DNA of 64,000 nt. It comes from Shinisaurus crocodilurus. Taxonomy: Eukaryota > Chordata > Lepidosauria > Squamata > Shinisauridae. The notes beneath the pieces are model-generated. The model saw only the letters and a list, made by a program, of their open reading frames with translations, did not search any database and was not told where the DNA came from. The stretch spans positions 205,944,715 to 206,008,714 of the forward strand of contig CM037877.1 in NCBI GenBank assembly GCA_021292165.1. Reading direction: 5' to 3'. Made by a program: the position numbers and the translations under genes. Below are positions 31,553 to 40,289 of the stretch, one piece after another. The number at the start of each line of letters is the position of its first letter. Position 1 is the stretch's first letter.

Positions 31553-32755
31553 AATATGGTGAAAGAAATGAAAGTACCTTACTGAAGACAAGGGCACAAA
31601 CAGCATTGATTTAAAATGGAACAAGCAGATCAGGGAAATAAGTGGACATTTTAGAAATGGCAGCCAGCCTGATTCCAGTTCCTGGGCTCCTGGACATGAC
31701 AGGTGATGTTTTCAATAACTGGATTTTTTTCAGGGCACTGTGGGAGAATTATGAAATTGCAACTGGTTTTTTATTTTATTTTATTTTATTTTTATTAAAT
31801 TTTCTCTCCTTTTAAATTGCGACAGTTTTAAATGAAAAAGACAAAAAAGTAAGGTTTCTATTTTCATGGTTCAAAGTTCATGTTGCTTTCAGAGGTTGCG
31901 TCACAGTTATGTCTTTTTGTTTGTTTTGAGTGCGTTTTCTTCAGCAAATATGACACTGAGGATGTTATGATAGGTCTCCCACCTCACAAAGAACTGCAGA
32001 GAAGACATAATCTGGCTTGTGCAATAAGGAACTGGTTATGCAGACCCAGGTCAGAGTACTGAGGGTGGAGCCTGAGTGGCAGTCTTGCAAACTCAGTCTG
32101 TAGCATACTCAACAAAACCTGAGAGTCATTGTAAGAAGGCCTCTGTGTTGCCTTGAATCATTAGCAGCACACTATTCAAAATCCTGGTATGTGCTCGGGA
32201 TGGGTGATAAATTTGTTCTGTCTGAATTTGTATATGAATTTACCAAGGTTGCACCTGCCAAACCAAAAAAGTGCGTAAAATGTGCATATTAGAAGTAGGC
32301 ACAAAAATGTGTACAAATTTTCATGTGGACTTTTAAAACTAAAATTCATACATGTGGAATTGGGCTGAAGCGAACGTAAGGTTGCAAAAATGAGAAACTG
32401 AACAGAACAAATTTGCCTGTCTTTACTGGAGACAAGGCAGTGCGCAGAACAGAAGTCTGCATGCATGAGCCAGGATTTACTGGCACTCAGCCCCAGAATG
32501 GCTTTTTGTGCTGTAACATGGGCCAGGAAATCGTGGGGCAATAAATACTGTCTATGGCCCTGTTCAGGGGTTAGTATGTGGAGAGTGGGCATTGTGGATA
32601 TGTCTACAGTCTCAGCCTAACTGCTACACATTCGTCAGAATGTGTGACAGAACATATGAACATGCAAGCAAACGTTACAAGTGGCCAAGTTCTCTGAAGC
32701 TCTTCTTGGTTTGGCCTAGGGTTTTTCTGAATTTTCCAGGGAAAAAATGGGGATA
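31553..32755. other. No gene seen; TTTTA tract and an old hAT-like relic
   Basis: A (TTTTA)n tract lies at 31770-31797. From CTCGGGATGGGTGATAAATT at 32193 to about 32425 the sequence recalls the hAT relic family whose right ends are seen at 57255 and 61490 (GCCCATCCCTA). That assignment is weak. Confidence 0.4.
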
Positions 32756-32761
32756 ACAAAT

Positions 32762-32980
32762 ATTTTATTTATTTATCATAGTTTATATCCCACCTTTTTT
32801 TCCTGCAAGGAACCCAAGGTGGCTTACATAATCCTCCTCCTCCTCCTCTCCATCACAACAACCCTGTGAGGTAGGTTAGGCCCAAAGTCACCCAGTGAGC
32901 TTCATGGCCAATGAGGGGCTAGAACCTGGATTTCACAAGTCCCAGTCCAGCACTCTAACCACTACATCACACTGGTTCTA
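32762..32980 (-). mobile_element. tRNA-derived SINE
   Basis: Minus-strand copy: tail TATTTTATTTATTTATC first, then TGCAAGGAACCCAAGGTGGC and CCAAAGTCACCCAGTGAG, ending CACTACATCACACTGGTTC. It lacks the GCTGAGAGTCAGTGACTGGC part. Confidence 0.92.
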
Positions 32981-33255
32981 TATATATTCCCAAGCCAAAC
33001 CAATGATTTGGGAGAATGTGTCCCGCATCCCATCAACTTGTTCCCCCACCCCAGCAAGCAGCCCTCAGTCGCACTATCCCTTTCCCTTCACTCTGGCAGC
33101 AGTGGGGTGGCTGGAGAGAGGGAGGGGCGCAGTTCTTTTCCTCTCTCCTCTCTGTCACCCCATTGCACCAGTTGGCAGCATGATGGAGCGCAGGGGACTT
33201 TGGGAGGTTGGCATCACTGCTGCTTCCACTATTGCCACAGAGTGGAAGGAAGGGG

Positions 33256-33287
33256 AAGAGGAGAGGAGAGGAGAGGAGAGGAGAGTG
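33256..33287. repeat. (GGAGA)n microsatellite
   Basis: About six tandem AGGAG units in a purine-rich stretch. It explains the Glu/Arg-rich frames around it. Confidence 0.9.
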
Positions 33288-33534
33288 TGTTTGGCGGTTG
33301 TGTGGCTGCAGGGATGACTTTTGGAGAAGAGGGAGGGCAGCAGAGATGGCCAGGGGGGAAGCCAGGAAGTATTCTCATGCATGGATTTTGATTTGAGTAG
33401 AGGAAGGAGTTCAGGGCTTGTAAAAGTCACCTCTCTACTTGAGGTGGGATTTAGGTGGCCCTGAAGTTTGATTCTGAGCTTGATCTTTGAGAACTTTGCT
33501 AGAATCTCTAGTGAACATGCCTAGACTGACACGT

Positions 33535-34190
33535 TGTTGTTGTTGTTGTTTGTTTGTATCCCGCCTTTTCCCCAACACTGGGACCCAAGGTGGCTCACAA
33601 CCTTTAAAACTCATACAATTAAAACAGAAATAGAAAAATACAAAAGTTAAAAATAGAATTAAATCATCAAATATATATATATATATATATATATATCAGT
33701 ACAATATACGTGGCAATATAAAATGTAGAATAAAAACAGCATTCCATTGCATCACAGGCTAGTCCCAAATGCCTGCCGGAACAGGAAGGTCTTTGCCTGC
33801 CTCTGGAAGCTTACCAGGGAGGCCGCCACTCTAGCCTCCCTGGGGAGGGAATTCCTGAGTGCTGGGGCAGCCACCGAGAAGGCCCTCTCCCGTGTTCCCA
33901 CCAGGTGTGCCTGTGATGGTGGTGGAACTGAAAGAAGGGCCTCCCCTGAGGATCTCAAAGTGCGGGCAGGCTCGTAAGAGAGAATACAGTCTTTCAGATA
34001 ACCTGGCTTTATAGGTCATAACCAGCACTTTGAATTGTGCCTGGAAACAGACTGGGAGCTGGTGAAGCTGTTGTAACAGAGGAGTTGTGTGCTCCCTGTA
34101 ACCAGCCCGAGTCAGCAGTCTGGCAGCAGCTCTTTGAACCAGCGGAAGCTTCCGAACACATGTGCAAGAACCCTAAAAACGGAGGGCATG
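33535..34190 (-). pseudogene. L2-type LINE, ORF2 C-terminus and 3' UTR
   Basis: The minus-strand frame at 33752-33958 contains GTRERAFSVAAPALRNSLPR and LVSFQRQAKTFLFRQAF, the same C-terminus as in the 25.7-27.4 kb copy. The 3' end reaches 33535 with a (CAA)n tail. An (AT)n microsatellite at 33670-33696 sits in the 3' UTR. No reverse transcriptase core is present. Confidence 0.78.
33670..33696. repeat. (AT)n microsatellite
   Basis: About 13 AT units. Confidence 0.95.
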
Positions 34191-34930
34191 GATTGCTGAT
34201 AGAACAGCCTATGTGCACTTGGGTTTATGCATGTAGGTTCTGTGCACATCTTTGAACAAATTGTGCAGGTTGGGAGCAGGACCAGCAGGTGCACCACCTG
34301 CTCCCCTCTGTCCGCGCATTCATTCCTGCCTGGAATGGACACCTCAACAGGGTTTATTTAATGTTATACTGAGTGTCTCCCCTCATAGTCGGATCTCGCA
34401 CATTGGGGATTAAGAGAAGTGGCCTTTAAAAGGACTTGAGCCTCAGCAGCTGTCATTTTAGAAATGCAGCAGCACTGCTTAAATGTCATGGATGTGAGGA
34501 TAAAAGAGAAGGGGGCAGGGTTTGTTTGCAGAAAGCGTCTGACAGAGGGAAGCAGAAAAGGGGAGCCAAAGAAGGACAGGAGGAAGAGACTGGTTAGCTG
34601 AGAGAGAAGTGGGGAAAGGAAAGAAAGAGCATTGGGAGGGAGCCTGGTCCAGCTATTGGTTGCTTCCTGCAAACAAACACCTGCCCCCTTCCTGGTCTAC
34701 ACATGCAGGAGAATGAAGTGGTACAATCCTGAGGGGTGAGTGTGTGGACTGTACCATGTTATACTGCAGGTGTAGTTTAATGCACCCCCCATGTTAATGC
34801 TCTGTGCAAATGAACTAGCATATCTGAGAGGACGGTTCTAGCTAGCCCAACCCACTCCCTGCTTCATTAGTGTTCTAATCGCAGGGAGATTTTTCCATAG
34901 GGGAGCATTCAAAGTTTCCCCACCTGTTGT
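34191..34930. other. No gene seen; purine-rich block
   Basis: Positions 34495-34640 are almost only purines on the plus strand. No exon or repeat assigned. Confidence 0.45.
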
Positions 34931-34936
34931 CTGAAA

Positions 34937-35200
34937 TAAGAACATAAGAACGTAAGAAGAGCCTTGCTGGATCAGACCGAGGGTCCATCCAGTCCAGCAT
35001 TCTGCTCACACAGTGGCCAACCAGCTGCCCATGGGATCCCACAAGAAGGACATGAGTGCAACAGCACCCTCCTACCCATGTTCCCCAGCAACTGGAGTAC
35101 ATAGGCATACTGCCTCTGATACTGAAGGAAGCACATAGCCAATCAGGACTAGTAGCCACCAATGGCCTTCTGCTCCATGAATGATCATCCACTCTGCCAC
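34937..35200 (-). mobile_element. CR1-type LINE 3' UTR fragment (antisense)
   Basis: AAGAACATAAGAACGTAAGA then AGAGCCTTGCTGGATCAGAC, CATCCAGTCCAGCATTCTGC and GCATACTGCCTCTGATACTG match the antisense 3' UTR of the element at 55353-56300. Only the UTR and the last codons of ORF2 are present. Confidence 0.8.
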
Positions 35201-35204
35201 CTCA

Positions 35205-35785
35205 TTGCCACCTCATTCTGATGCACTCTGATAGACTAAGCCTGCATTGCTGTAGGCTCACAGTAGGTTAAATCACACAACCCCTGCCATGCATTCACTC
35301 CCCACTAGCATTATGTGCTGTGGCCACACAACCCACTGATGATGCCCGTTGTGGAAATGCTTCCCTGCTGTCCACGTGTTTGGGCAGCTTGGGAAAGGAC
35401 TCTCCATGTGTACATGCATAGAGGTCCACTCAAGGAGGGCCAGTTCCCTCCTGGCATGGAGGAGTTCTGTGCGCAGACATCAATATGTGTGGAGAGCCCT
35501 TTCGCATACCATCCGAATGCATGGATGGAGGGGAAACATTTCTGTTGTGGGGTGGGAGCAGAGATTCATGTGGCCCAACACAGTATGTTGGGGGTTTGGA
35601 TGGGGAAAGTTTACACATGGCGTAGCGATGGAAAGGGGCTGTTGGGAGAAGGTGGAAAGACAAGACTGAATTTTGAATGTGCTTTCTGCTTCTTTGGTTG
35701 AAGTTCTTTCATTACCAGTATGATTAGGGGAAACCAGGGCAAAATTCCACGTGGGACAGTTGTTGGGATTGAGTGCCCATTTTTA
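35205..35785. other. No gene seen
   Basis: Overlapping frames of about 100 codons on both strands have no known motif and look like chance. Confidence 0.45.
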
Positions 35786-35789
35786 GAAG

Positions 35790-35998
35790 AGCCAGTGTGG
35801 TGTAGTGGTTCGAGTGTTGGACTGGGACTTGGGAAATCTGGGTTCTAGTCCCTACTTGTCCGTGAAGCTCACTGGGTGACTTTGTGTCAGTCACTGGCTC
35901 TCAGCTGAATCCACCTCACAGGGCTGATGTGAGGATAAAATGGAGAGGAGGAGGATTATGTACACCACCTTCAGCTACTTGAAGGAAAGCAGGAGATA
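35790..35998 (+). mobile_element. tRNA-derived SINE
   Basis: A box TGGTGTAGTGG at 35798-35808 and B box GGTTCTAGTCC at 35841-35851. The body is complete to AAAATGGAGAGGAGGAGGAT. Its 3' end runs into the alternating TG/CG/CA tract at 35996-36050 in place of an AAAT tail. Confidence 0.92.
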
Positions 35999-36050
35999 TG
36001 TGTGTGTGCGTGCGTGCGTGCACACACGCACGCACATATACACACACATA
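35996..36050. repeat. 55-bp alternating purine-pyrimidine tract (Z-DNA type)
   Basis: Strict alternation over 55 bp: TGTG, TGCGTGCG, then CACACACGCACGCACATATA. The two halves are partly self-complementary, so it could also form a hairpin. Confidence 0.9.
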
Positions 36051-36059
36051 AGAAGAAAA

Positions 36060-36845
36060 GGAATTAGGCTTTTTAAGTCCCCTCGCCCACCTCTTCCTAG
36101 TTAAATGCTTTAGATTTATACCAAAAAAAGGACAGAAAATATATCACTTGTCAGAAACACAATACCTCATAATTCTATAACTTCACATTCCCAAAGACCA
36201 TTACGTTCAAATTAAGCGTAATAGTGTTAAAGAAACAGAACTATGTCGAGATCTTGACACAATAACTTTTAGGATTGCAGGTTTGAAAATATAATGCTAA
36301 CTTTTATTACAAAGTGGTTATGGTGGTGGTGGTAATCTGCTTGTGTGGAGATATGTGTGTGCATTTCATTGTGTACACAAAGACAGAAAAATGCGGATTT
36401 GTGTGTGCTGTTGTTTGCTTTGTGGGTCGAATGTATTAGTGTGTATGAGTCTAACAGGTTTAACAACCCTTGTAGGCTGGGTTGACGCTGCTTCTAAAGT
36501 CTCACCAAAAACATGTTGTTCACATAGCTCTCTAGTATAAATAAACACCAGCATTTCCTATTTTGACCTTTACTCTTCTCCCGGGTTACATGTAAATGCT
36601 GAGCATCCAAATAGACCATTTGTTCATAAACAGGCCTGAATTTCAGCCCTGCTAACTGTGTAGGTATAATTGTCTTGTAGGGTCCTCTTGTTTCCAATAT
36701 CCCTGAGTCTAGGATTGTAGCTTCAAGGGCAGAGAGAAACATGTGGACTATATGTTGTGTTCCAGTCAGCCACTAAACAACTGAAACAAAGTAGAAATTA
36801 GAATAAAGCAAGGCTAAGCAACAGCTCATAGTCCAGTGAACACAG
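36060..36845. other. No gene seen
   Basis: A/T-rich unique-looking sequence with a short (GGT)n tract at 36322-36333. Confidence 0.45.
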
Positions 36846-36847
36846 AA

Positions 36848-37000
36848 TTGTTATTTATTATTTGTATTCATAGAAGTATTTCTATACCACCTTTCAGCTC
36901 TTCCCCCCCAAAAAGAAGAAGCCCCCGAGCAGATTTACAACAACAAAATCTCAATACAATTAAAAGGAGGGCATTCAAAGCCCAAATAAAACAGGGTTAT
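36848..37000 (-). mobile_element. LINE 3' tail fragment (antisense)
   Basis: TTATTTATTATTTGTATTCA, CTATACCACCTTTCAGCTCT and AGCAGATTTACAACAACAAA follow the pattern of the antisense L2-type tails elsewhere in the window. Confidence 0.5.
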
Positions 37001-37022
37001 AACTAAGAGGATTAAAACACAC

Positions 37023-37802
37023 CAGGGATGGGGACTCGGACTCGAGGACTCGACTCGTGAGTCGGACTGAGTCCCCCCTCTGACTCGACTCAGACTCGAG
37101 TCCCAATATTTTTAATGGGACTCGAGACTCGACTCGGGACTCGAGACCAAGGACTCGTCAACATCCCTGGGCTGTTGACGAGTCTTCTGGCTGTGCCAGA
37201 AGGAGCGCGATCACCGTTGAAGAGCGCATGGAAGCAAGGCGCGCCGCTGCTCAGCCACTATGGACAGCTACCAGGAGCGCAGCCCCAACGATGTGTTGAG
37301 ATTTATTTTGATTGATGTGTTGTTGTGGGGGGTTTGGGTTAGGGTCAGACATTTTGGGTTTGGCTGCCTCTGCCTGCCTGTTTGGGGTTCCCAGCCTCCT
37401 CTGCCTGCCTGGTCTCTTCTTGACCTGTTCAGCAGTTGAATTGTCCAAGACAAAGGCCTCTGCCTGCCTGCTTTGGGGTTCCCTGCCTCTGCCTGCCTGG
37501 TTATTTTGGGTTTGTCTGCCTGGTCTGTTCTTGCCAAAATCAGTTGCAGAGTTTTGAAATAAAAAGGCACACTTGTGCCTAGAATTTATTTAAGCCACAC
37601 ATCTGAAGTAGCCTTATTTTGTTGGGGGGAAACCCCATTGATTTTAATAGGGACTCGTGGAGTCAGTTTTGGGAGTGACTCAGGACTCGTGACTCGTGAG
37701 TCACCGTTTTGGACCAAGGACTCGGACTCGGACTCGAGACTCAGGTCCAAAGACTCGTGACTCGACTCGTGACTCGAGACCAAGGACTCTTCAACATCCC
37801 TG
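37023..37802. mobile_element. GAGTC-rich hAT element, copy 3 (reverse orientation)
   Basis: 780 bp, starting CAGGGATGGGGACTCGGAC and ending CTCTTCAACATCCCTG, i.e. inverted relative to copies 1 and 2. Exact 8-bp flanks AAACACAC (37015-37022 and 37803-37810). The inner terminus copy (CAACATCCCTGGGCTG at about 37160) is retained. A longer interior includes repeated TCTGCCTGCCTG and GGGGTTCCC units near 37370-37520, so this may be the least deleted copy. No transposase frame. Confidence 0.96.
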
Positions 37803-37813
37803 AAACACACTAA

Positions 37814-37943
37814 GGGTACAATCCTATGCATGTTTAGGCAGGCAAACCTACAACTCCCAGCATGCCCCAGTGAGCATTACTGGCTTGGGCATGTTGGAAG
37901 TTGTAGGACTTTTTTATGGCTAAACATGCATAGGATTGTGCCT
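37814..37943. mobile_element. Harbinger-like MITE, short form
   Basis: Terminal repeats GGGTACAATCCTATGCATG and GCATAGGATTGTGCC, flanked by TAA (37811-37813 and 37944-37946). The core has CTACAACTCCCAGCATGCCC and its mirror TTGTAG. It begins three bases after the target duplication of the preceding hAT element. Confidence 0.82.
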
Positions 37944-38496
37944 TAAAAGCCTGGTGGGATAAAAAATGCCATCTGCCTGCCTCACAAAGATGACAAAGAA
38001 GGGGCCAGTCGAACGTCTCTTGGGAAGGAGTTCTACAATCGAGGTTCTGCCACCAAAAATGTCCCAACTCGTGTCCCCACCGATCACTCCTCTCTTGGCT
38101 GCGGAAGGCAGAGCAGGGCTTCTGAAGATGACCACAGTGGATGGGCAGTTTCATGTGGGAAGAGATGCTCAGTGCACAAATCTGAATTGGAATGAGCATA
38201 TGCGGTTGCCTTAGATGGAATCAGGCCATTTGTCCAGCTGGTTCATTCTGCACACTGGACCTTCTGCACACCAGCCATGTGCTCTGTCACTGGGTTATGG
38301 CCCCTGCCCATGGAGACTGTAGCTGTTCAATCCTGTTTCGTATTGAATTGGTACACAATCATAGTCACGAGAGACATTAAGGGAGGAATCCTATTGCTCC
38401 TGGACAGTGTCTGAGGGGCCATAGGATATTTCGGATTCTCCAATCCAAGGTCAGAGCGTTGTCTCCGACCTTGGAGAGGGGAGTCGGAGCTCTGAT

Positions 38497-38529
38497 CACC
38501 ACCACCACCACCACCACCACCACCACCAC
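38497..38529. repeat. (CCA)n microsatellite
   Basis: About eleven CAC/CCA units. The Thr-rich and Gly-rich frames across it are composition artefacts. Confidence 0.95.
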
Positions 38530-38730
38530 AGCCAGCATAGAAAGAACCATACCAACTACTCTCCAAGGTCGGGAACTTGACCTTGGAGATGGGGAGGAGG
38601 GGGCGTTTGGGGGGGAGGGGAGGAGACTGGAGAGGCCAGGATATTAGTTATCTGGAGGTCTCTCCAGCCTCCTTCCCTCCCCCTCCGATGGTCCCCAGCT
38701 AGACAGCCAGAGTGTGAGACAGCCAGACAA

Positions 38731-38887
38731 GGCAGCTTGTCTGAGCGTGGAAAGCTAAGCAGGGTCAGGCCTGGTTATTACTTGGATGGGAGACCCCTCC
38801 TCTAGTTCCCTGCATTGAGCAGGGGGTTGGACTCGATGGCCTTGTAGGCCCCTTCCAACTCTATGATCTATTCTATGAAATCTATGA
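38731..38887 (+). mobile_element. 5S-rRNA-derived SINE, head shortened
   Basis: Starts GGCAGCTTGTCTGAGCGTGG, so TTATGCTGGCT is missing relative to other copies. The 5S control region and CR1-like tail (TTGAGCAGGGGGTTGGACTC to TTCTATGAAATCTATGAAA) are intact. It lies inside the Harbinger-like MITE. Confidence 0.92.
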
Positions 38888-39039
38888 AAAGCCCTTCCGG
38901 CGAAAAATGCAGGGCAGAAGGGCAGGGAGGTGACGATCCGATCGCCTCCACCGCTCCTCCTGTCCTGCATACTATGCTCATCAGCCTTGTTCAGGGGCTT
39001 ATGATCATCGAGGGTGCAACCCATAGGATTGCGCCCTAA

Positions 39040-39985
39040 GACACCCCCATCCCAAAGACGGAGGCAAATATACCTGCAATTAAAGAATAATAACAATCTG
39101 AGAGATACTGAAATGCCACCCTTTCTCTAGGCACCAAAGGATAGTTGAAAGAATAGAAATGTTTATGCCCGTGACGAGTATTGCATTCTGAGAAGACCTG
39201 ATAAAATTATATCATACCGGTACTTAGATCTGAGCAATTTGCTGGCCTGCATTCTGCCTTTGATAATTTCTATGATATTAGGAAAATGGCTATGCTGGCT
39301 GGGGATGATGGGAGTTGTTGTCCAACACATCTAGAGGGTGAGAGGGTGGGGATGGCTGTCCAAATGAATGACTGACAGAGCATGTGACTGCAGGCCTGGC
39401 CTGCTATGGAACGTAAGGCTAGTTGAGGTAAACCTGATGTAAATGCACTTTGAGCAGACAGCTTACAGAAACCAGGGTTTGGGAAAGGGGCTGATGGTTG
39501 TTCTTTCCTGAGGGAAATAAATAAATAAAGCTTGAGGGAAATCAGGAAAGCAATCTGAGATGAAGGCTTATCAGGAACAGACCCTGGTTCATAATTTGTA
39601 ACCTGTAATTGAAAAGCTGTGGGATGTTCTACATATATAAGCCATATGATCCACCACTGAACTATGCCCCCTTCACTGTCCAGTTTCACAATCCAGGAGG
39701 TTACTTACACGTATACCAGTCTAGGATCTGCAAGGTAACAGGATTAAGCAAAGCTTCAAATATGTGTTCATCGGCCAGAGAACTGAGGGCCACTGGGGGG
39801 CTGTGCCCCATGCCTCATGCCTCCCAGAATTAACATCATGGCAAGGAGACCAGCCTGACCCCTTACATCAGCCGGAGAGGGAGCAGCTAAAAGGAGCTTG
39901 TTTTGCCCTTCCCTGCAAGAAAAAATAAAAAATATTTAAGAACCTTGTAACTAAGAACTGATGCCTGAGTTTTGCTTTCTTCCTC
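39040..39985. other. No gene seen; one MITE-like fragment
   Basis: At 39290-39345 the text GCTGGGGATGATGGGAGTTG and CAACACATCTAGAGGG recalls half of the 217-353 MITE family. Otherwise nothing is recognisable. Confidence 0.4.
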
Positions 39986-39989
39986 CTCC

Positions 39990-40140
39990 CTCCCAATCCC
40001 TTTTCCTTTTGTGTCACGTCTTTTAGATTGTAAGCCTGAGGGCAGGGACTGTCTAATATTAATCTTTGTAAGCCACTCTGGGAGCCTTTTTTGGCTGAAG
40101 AGCAGGGTTAAAATGCTGTAAATAAATAATAAATAAACAA
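39990..40140 (+). mobile_element. LINE 3' end (sense)
   Basis: TTAGATTGTAAGCCTGAGGG, CAGGGACTGTCTAATATTAA, TTGTAAGCCACTCTGGGAGC and tail AATAAATAATAAATAAACAA. It is the plus-strand counterpart of the fragments at 10976 and 53708. Confidence 0.7.
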
Positions 40141-40237
40141 TACAAGGATGTGGATCCTCACAAGCTTTTTCATAGACAGAGTTATGAACTAAAAATCAGG
40201 TGACTTAAACCCATTTGTGAATGGCAGACTGGGGGCG

Positions 40238-40282
40238 GTGTGTGTGTGTGTGCGTGCACGCGCGCGTACACACACACATGCA
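40238..40282. repeat. 45-bp alternating purine-pyrimidine tract (Z-DNA type)
   Basis: Strictly alternating GTGTG.. then GTGCGTGCACGCGCGCG, then TACACACACACATGCA. It includes a CGCGCGCG core. Confidence 0.9.
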
Positions 40283-40289
40283 GTTTTTC

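Larger units (their letters stand above)
38381..39036. mobile_element. Harbinger-like MITE, long form, with a nested SINE
   Basis: Ends GGGAGGAATCCTATTG and CATAGGATTGCGCCC, flanked by TAA on both sides (38378-38380 and 39037-39039). The interior carries ATCCAAGGTCAGAGCG and GACCTTGGAGA, which pair as hairpins. A 5S-SINE (38731-38887) and a CCA microsatellite (38497-38529) interrupt it. Confidence 0.8.

Noticed and set aside
35790..35851. tRNA gene with A and B boxes
   Set aside because: The cloverleaf cannot be completed and the unit is the head of a SINE present seven times.
38459..38647. Poly-threonine frame
   Set aside because: Translation of the CCA microsatellite inside a MITE.
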